Assembly: GCA_002392765.1 (NCBI GenBank)
Contig: DGHT01000068.1
Coordinates: forward strand, 1-9,725
Source of the DNA: Verrucomicrobia bacterium UBA3841
GTDB lineage: Bacteria > Verrucomicrobiota > Kiritimatiellia > RFP12 > UBA1067
Direction: 5' to 3'
DNA: 9,725 nucleotides
The notes below the pieces were generated by a model, which did not search any database, was not told the DNA's origin, and was given only the letters and a program-made list of their open reading frames with translations. Shown here piece after piece: positions 7,732-9,725 of the stretch (its first letter is position 1; every line of letters begins with the position of its first letter). The translations under genes and the position numbers were made by a program.

Positions 7732-8016
7732 ATGAATGCGGGTAAACAGATGACAACTACGTTGCTTGCTGCGGCGCTTGCGCTTGCGTCCGCCGCCGGC
7801 GATGCGGGCGATCTGGTAGGGCGGGCGCACCGCGCACGCCGCACTGCGAACGCGACGGTGCGGCCTAAGGCGACGGACGAGGTGCTTATAAACCCCGACA
7901 TGGGCTTTGTGTACTACCACTATTCCAACCGCCTGTGGGCGTATGGAATTAATACGGCAAACGGCGACAGGCTGGACGGCATGTCGTCGGACAGCTTGAT
8001 CTCAGGAGCGATGTAG
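7732..8016 (+). pseudogene. N-terminal remnant of a secreted protein (DUF4832-like?), truncated
   Basis: 94 codons. A signal peptide is evident (in-frame ATGs at 7732 and 7750, then TTTLLAAALALASAAG). Next comes a basic stretch, then VLINPDMGFVYYHYSNRLWAYG, which from memory resembles the start of DUF4832-type or related secreted barrel proteins; this family call is weak. After about residue 75 the sequence loses character and stops at 8016, far too short for such an enzyme. The same DNA beyond ~7985 reads better on the minus strand as a regulator fragment. I therefore call it the 5' end of a gene that lost the rest by deletion. It lies 43 nt after uxuA and may once have belonged to the cluster. 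A short genuine secreted peptide cannot be excluded. Confidence 0.5.
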
Positions 8017-8309
8017 AGCTGCATCTTGAGAAGGGGGCTGTGCTCGAAGGCGCCGTCGGACTTGACAACTACCGCGGCGCCGACGATGCCGGAATCCGCA
8101 GACGTGTCCGCGATGATTGCCGTCGCGTTCGCCGCAAGCCTCTTGAATCCGTCGTTGTCGCTGGCGGTGTTTATGGAGCAGTTGTCCCTGTCTTTGATTC
8201 TCTTCAGGATCCCCGCGAGTATCTTCCGTCCCGTGGCGGTTTCCAGTCTGAGCCGTATGACCCCCAGCCCGCGGCGGCGTAAGCTCGCGCCGCCTGCCAG
8301 GTTTTGCAA
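7965..8309 (-). pseudogene. N-terminal fragment of a XylR/LacI-type sugar-responsive regulator
   Basis: The minus frame is open from a TTG at 8309 to 7920, with GC-rich third positions that look coding down to ~7980. From ~17 to 110 the translation (VIRLRLETATGRKILAGI, then NATAIIADTSADSG, then MQLYIAPEIKLSDD) follows the layout I recall for E. coli XylR's periplasmic-binding-like domain: a short beta strand, a G-R-x-I-x-x-G-I helix, a ...IIAD strand, and a Y-I-A-x-[DE] strand. No helix-turn-helix is present, and the rest of the effector domain is missing. Below ~7980 the frame is antisense to the + strand secreted-protein remnant. The left boundary is approximate. It would have been transcribed away from the tRNA gene and toward the CAZyme cluster. 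The family call is inference; the alternative is an unrelated chance frame. Confidence 0.42.
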
Positions 8310-8334
8310 TTACATCTTGCGTCTTGCTGAAAGT

Positions 8335-8340
8335 ATTATA
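8335..8340 (-). promoter_or_regulatory. minus-strand TATAAT box upstream of the regulator fragment
   Basis: The + strand ATTATA reads TATAAT on the minus strand, ~26 bp before the TTG at 8309. The best -35 candidate on that strand is poor (TTCATG, 19-bp spacer). It lies inside a small inverted repeat, GAAAGT(9 nt)ACTTTC at 8329-8349. It is plausible as the relic promoter of the truncated regulator. Confidence 0.35.
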
Positions 8341-8398
8341 CAAACTTTCGGAGAGTTTACATGAAAAAGTTATCCCGGCTTCGCCATAGCGTTTTTTT

Positions 8399-8410
8399 CG
8401 CTTGCAAGCG
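8399..8410. promoter_or_regulatory. perfect 12-bp palindrome CGCTTGCAAGCG over the -35 box
   Basis: The sequence is identical to its reverse complement and contains the TTGCAA proposed as the -35 hexamer of the tRNA promoter. It could be an operator or chance in GC-rich DNA. Confidence 0.35.
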
Positions 8411-8431
8411 GGTGCCTGCATTTGATATAAT
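8402..8431 (+). promoter_or_regulatory. sigma70-type promoter for tRNA-Arg
   Basis: The -35 is TTGCAA (8402-8407, 4 of 6 to consensus), then an 18-bp spacer and a perfect -10 TATAAT (8426-8431). Transcription would start at about 8438, ~30 nt before the mature tRNA. It may also serve trmL downstream, since no separate promoter for trmL is evident. Confidence 0.65.
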
Positions 8432-8466
8432 ATCTGTTAAAATCGTTTCGAGGTTTTCCCTAGCGA

Positions 8467-8543
8467 GGGGTTGTAGCTCAACTGGACAGAGCGACGGTTT
8501 CCTAAACCGTAGGTTCCGGGTTCGATTCCCGGCAGCCCCACCA
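8467..8543 (+). tRNA. tRNA-Arg (anticodon CCT)
   Basis: 77 nt with a full cloverleaf. The acceptor GGGGTTG pairs with CAGCCCC (one G-U). The D-arm is GCTC/GAGC. The anticodon stem ACGGT/ACCGT encloses loop TTCCTAA, with CCT at 8501-8503. The T-arm is CCGGG-TTCGATT-CCCGG. The discriminator is A, and CCA is encoded at 8541-8543. It decodes the AGG arginine codon. Open frames that cross this gene on either strand are artefacts. Confidence 0.96.
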
Positions 8544-8612
8544 GAACAGAGACACTGCATCTCTTTGTCCCCGACGAACGGGTGGAATGAGCCAGGAATT
8601 TTGTCTGCCTAT

Positions 8613-9080
8613 ATGAATAAATACATCTTCTCCATTGTTCTGCTCCGACCAGAGATTCCCCATAACACCGGGGCGATTGGTCGGCTTTGCGTCGGACTGG
8701 GTGTCCCGTTGCATCTCGTGAGACCATTCGGCTTTGCACTTGACGACCGCTCGATATCCCGCGCCGGGCTCGACTATTGGCCATATCTTGATTTGTCGCT
8801 TCACGATACGTGGGAAGACTACCTCGTCGCAGAAAAGCCCAAGCGCATTCATTTTCTTTCGACGCACGGCAAGAATTCGCTCTACGACTGCCGTTTCGAG
8901 TCCGGAGACGCGCTAGTGTTCGGCAATGAGTCGTCCGGACTGCCGAAGGGCTTCTACGAGCGCTACGCGGATTCTCTTTTCCGTATTCCGATGCCTGGCG
9001 AACACTCCCGAAGCATCAACCTCGCCAACGCGGTCTCGATTGCCGCTTACGAGTGCTACAGACAGTTGTCTGTTGTATAG
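8613..9080 (+). CDS. trmL: tRNA (cytidine(34)-2'-O)-methyltransferase TrmL
   Basis: 155 aa, close to the E. coli TrmL length of 157. It is a SPOUT-fold, SAM-dependent enzyme that 2'-O-methylates the wobble base of two tRNA-Leu species. Visible motifs are PEIPHNTGAIGR (13-24), LVFGNESSGLP (101-111) and IPMPGEHSRSINLANAVSIAAYE (125-147), which form the trefoil-knot cofactor site and dimer interface. Start: the frame stays open upstream through the tRNA, so the ATG at 8613 is chosen because homology begins there. The Shine-Dalgarno is weak (AGGA, 15 nt away). The gene lies 69 nt after tRNA-Arg and may be co-transcribed with it, although that tRNA is not its known substrate. Confidence 0.93.
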   Translation: MNKYIFSIVLLRPEIPHNTGAIGRLCVGLGVPLHLVRPFGFALDDRSISRAGLDYWPYLDLSLHDTWEDYLVAEKPKRIHFLSTHGKNSLYDCRFESGDALVFGNESSGLPKGFYERYADSLFRIPMPGEHSRSINLANAVSIAAYECYRQLSVV

Positions 9081-9092
9081 CGCCACTGATAA

Positions 9093-9115
9093 AAACAACC
9101 TTGGAAAAGTTGTTT
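9093..9115 (-). terminator. possible hairpin terminator between convergent genes
   Basis: A 7-bp perfect stem AAACAAC/GTTGTTT with a 9-nt loop sits between the ends of trmL (9080) and the minus-strand gene (9157). On the minus strand the stem runs into a short T-tract (GTTGTTTTTATC). The stem is AT-rich and therefore weak. It may serve either gene. Confidence 0.4.
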
Positions 9116-9156
9116 CAACCGTGTTGTTCACAATCACCTGAAGGCGAGGCGGTGAA

Positions 9157-9725
9157 TTATGGGGATGCGCCCGCCTGCTCCGGGTGCGATTGCGGAATCT
9201 TCGGCTTGTCCAAAAACACCGTGTCCGGCGAGAGCATGCGTTCCAATTCGACGAAAATATGCGAAAACACAGGCTCCGTATCCGACAGAATCGCGGAAAG
9301 GATCTTGTTGCGCGGCTTTTCGTCGAGAAGTTCGGACGTCGGGATGGGATCGAACGTATTTGTCGCCTGCCTTACGCGAATCGCCATCGCTTTGTAGCGC
9401 ATGAGCGTCTTGTATTTGCACGACAGCTCCGGGACGTTGCCTTTCAGCCACTGTCTGATGCCGCCGTTGCGTCCGGCGACATTCCCGTTTTCGTCGAATT
9501 TGAGGCAGTTGTCCACGTAGCATTCGAGATCGTGCATGATTCCGCCAAGGCGGATCATCGCCTCTCGCGACGACTTGCGCGCTTCCCACGCCGCGCGGAT
9601 GTCGTCGGCGGCAGGCATCGGGGCGGTTGTTCTGCGCCGCGTTATCTTGCGCCTTGCGGCGGCGAGTTCGCGGCGACGCTCCGTCTCGCGTGCGTAGTAT
9701 AACGGACGGCGGCAGCGCCTCAATT
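9157..9725 (-). CDS. hypothetical protein, Arg-rich N-terminus, 5' end beyond the window
   Basis: At least 188 aa, running leftward and ending TAA at 9157-9159. The frame is open at the right edge, and the TTG at 9723 is only the first possible start inside the window; an ATG at 9618 is another. Residues ~1-35 are very basic (RRR and ARRKITRRR runs). Residues ~50-75 look helical (SREAMIRLGGIMHDLECYVDNC). GRNGGIRQWLKGNVPEL and KTLMRYKAMAIRVRQ (~83-118) look like a compact helical, possibly DNA-binding, segment. The C-terminal part is mainly helical with no membrane segment. Coding is credible from GC-rich third positions and consistent amino-acid use. I do not recognise a characterised family. 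The basic N-terminus and lack of functional partners would suit an accessory, plasmid- or phage-type gene, but that is a guess. Confidence 0.65.
   Translation of the reverse strand, partial: LRRCRRPLYYARETERRRELAAARRKITRRRTTAPMPAADDIRAAWEARKSSREAMIRLGGIMHDLECYVDNCLKFDENGNVAGRNGGIRQWLKGNVPELSCKYKTLMRYKAMAIRVRQATNTFDPIPTSELLDEKPRNKILSAILSDTEPVFSHIFVELERMLSPDTVFLDKPKIPQSHPEQAGASP

Noticed and set aside
8381..8398. T-run after a GC-rich stretch as a terminator
   Set aside because: Only 3-4 bp stems can be drawn before the Ts, which is too weak to call.
8361..8612. N-terminal extension of trmL from the ATG at 8361
   Set aside because: It reads straight through the tRNA-Arg gene, and family similarity begins only at 8613.
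8357..8867. Minus-strand ORFs across the tRNA and the start of trmL
   Set aside because: They are antisense to a tRNA and a conserved gene. Their SNPEP/GIEPGT-like strings are the usual false translation of tRNA sequence.
1..9725. CRISPR array, insertion sequence, prophage or att-site duplication
   Set aside because: No regularly spaced repeats, transposase motifs, or second copy of the tRNA 3' end were found in the window.

Overview
The window reads as a polysaccharide-degradation and uronate-use locus from a GC-rich, CAZyme-rich bacterium. The best guess is a gut, rumen or sediment member of the PVC group (Kiritimatiellota or Lentisphaerota type). This rests on gene content and the style of the secreted enzymes, is inference only, and no taxonomic marker is decisive.

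Layout. (1) 1-7688 is a co-directional + strand cluster of five genes with short gaps. The first (1-2463, 5' end outside the window) fuses a GH28-like pectinase beta-helix to a clan GH-A-like TIM-barrel domain and a small Fn3-like tail. The second (2552-4252) is a secreted, free-standing paralogue of the second half of the first. The third (4258-5766) is a secreted SGNH/sialate O-acetylesterase-family carbohydrate esterase. The fourth (5855-6682) is a short-chain dehydrogenase, and the fifth (6684-7688) is a UxuA-family mannonate dehydratase. (2) 7732-8309 is a decayed segment. The first ~75-85 codons of a secreted protein on + run tail-to-tail into a minus-strand fragment resembling the effector domain of a XylR/LacI-type sugar regulator. 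Both have lost their 3' parts at one junction near 7950-7990. (3) 8402-9080 is housekeeping: a tRNA-Arg(CCT) with a recognisable promoter, then trmL. (4) 9081-9725 holds a short hairpin and a convergent minus-strand gene of unknown function that runs off the right edge.

How the genes may work together (inference). The secreted GH28/GH-A enzymes and the esterase would cut and deacetylate a uronic-acid-containing, O-acetylated glycan. The SDR (fructuronate to mannonate) and UxuA (mannonate to 2-keto-3-deoxygluconate) would catabolise the released uronate in the cytoplasm. This branch is the glucuronate/fructuronate one, not the galacturonate one, which hints at a glucuronate-bearing substrate despite the pectinase-like first domain. 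No transporter, KDG kinase or aldolase lies in the window.

Most noteworthy are the two-enzyme fusion, the near-identical ~95-bp 3' block shared by two otherwise diverged paralogues, and the double-truncation junction at about 7970.
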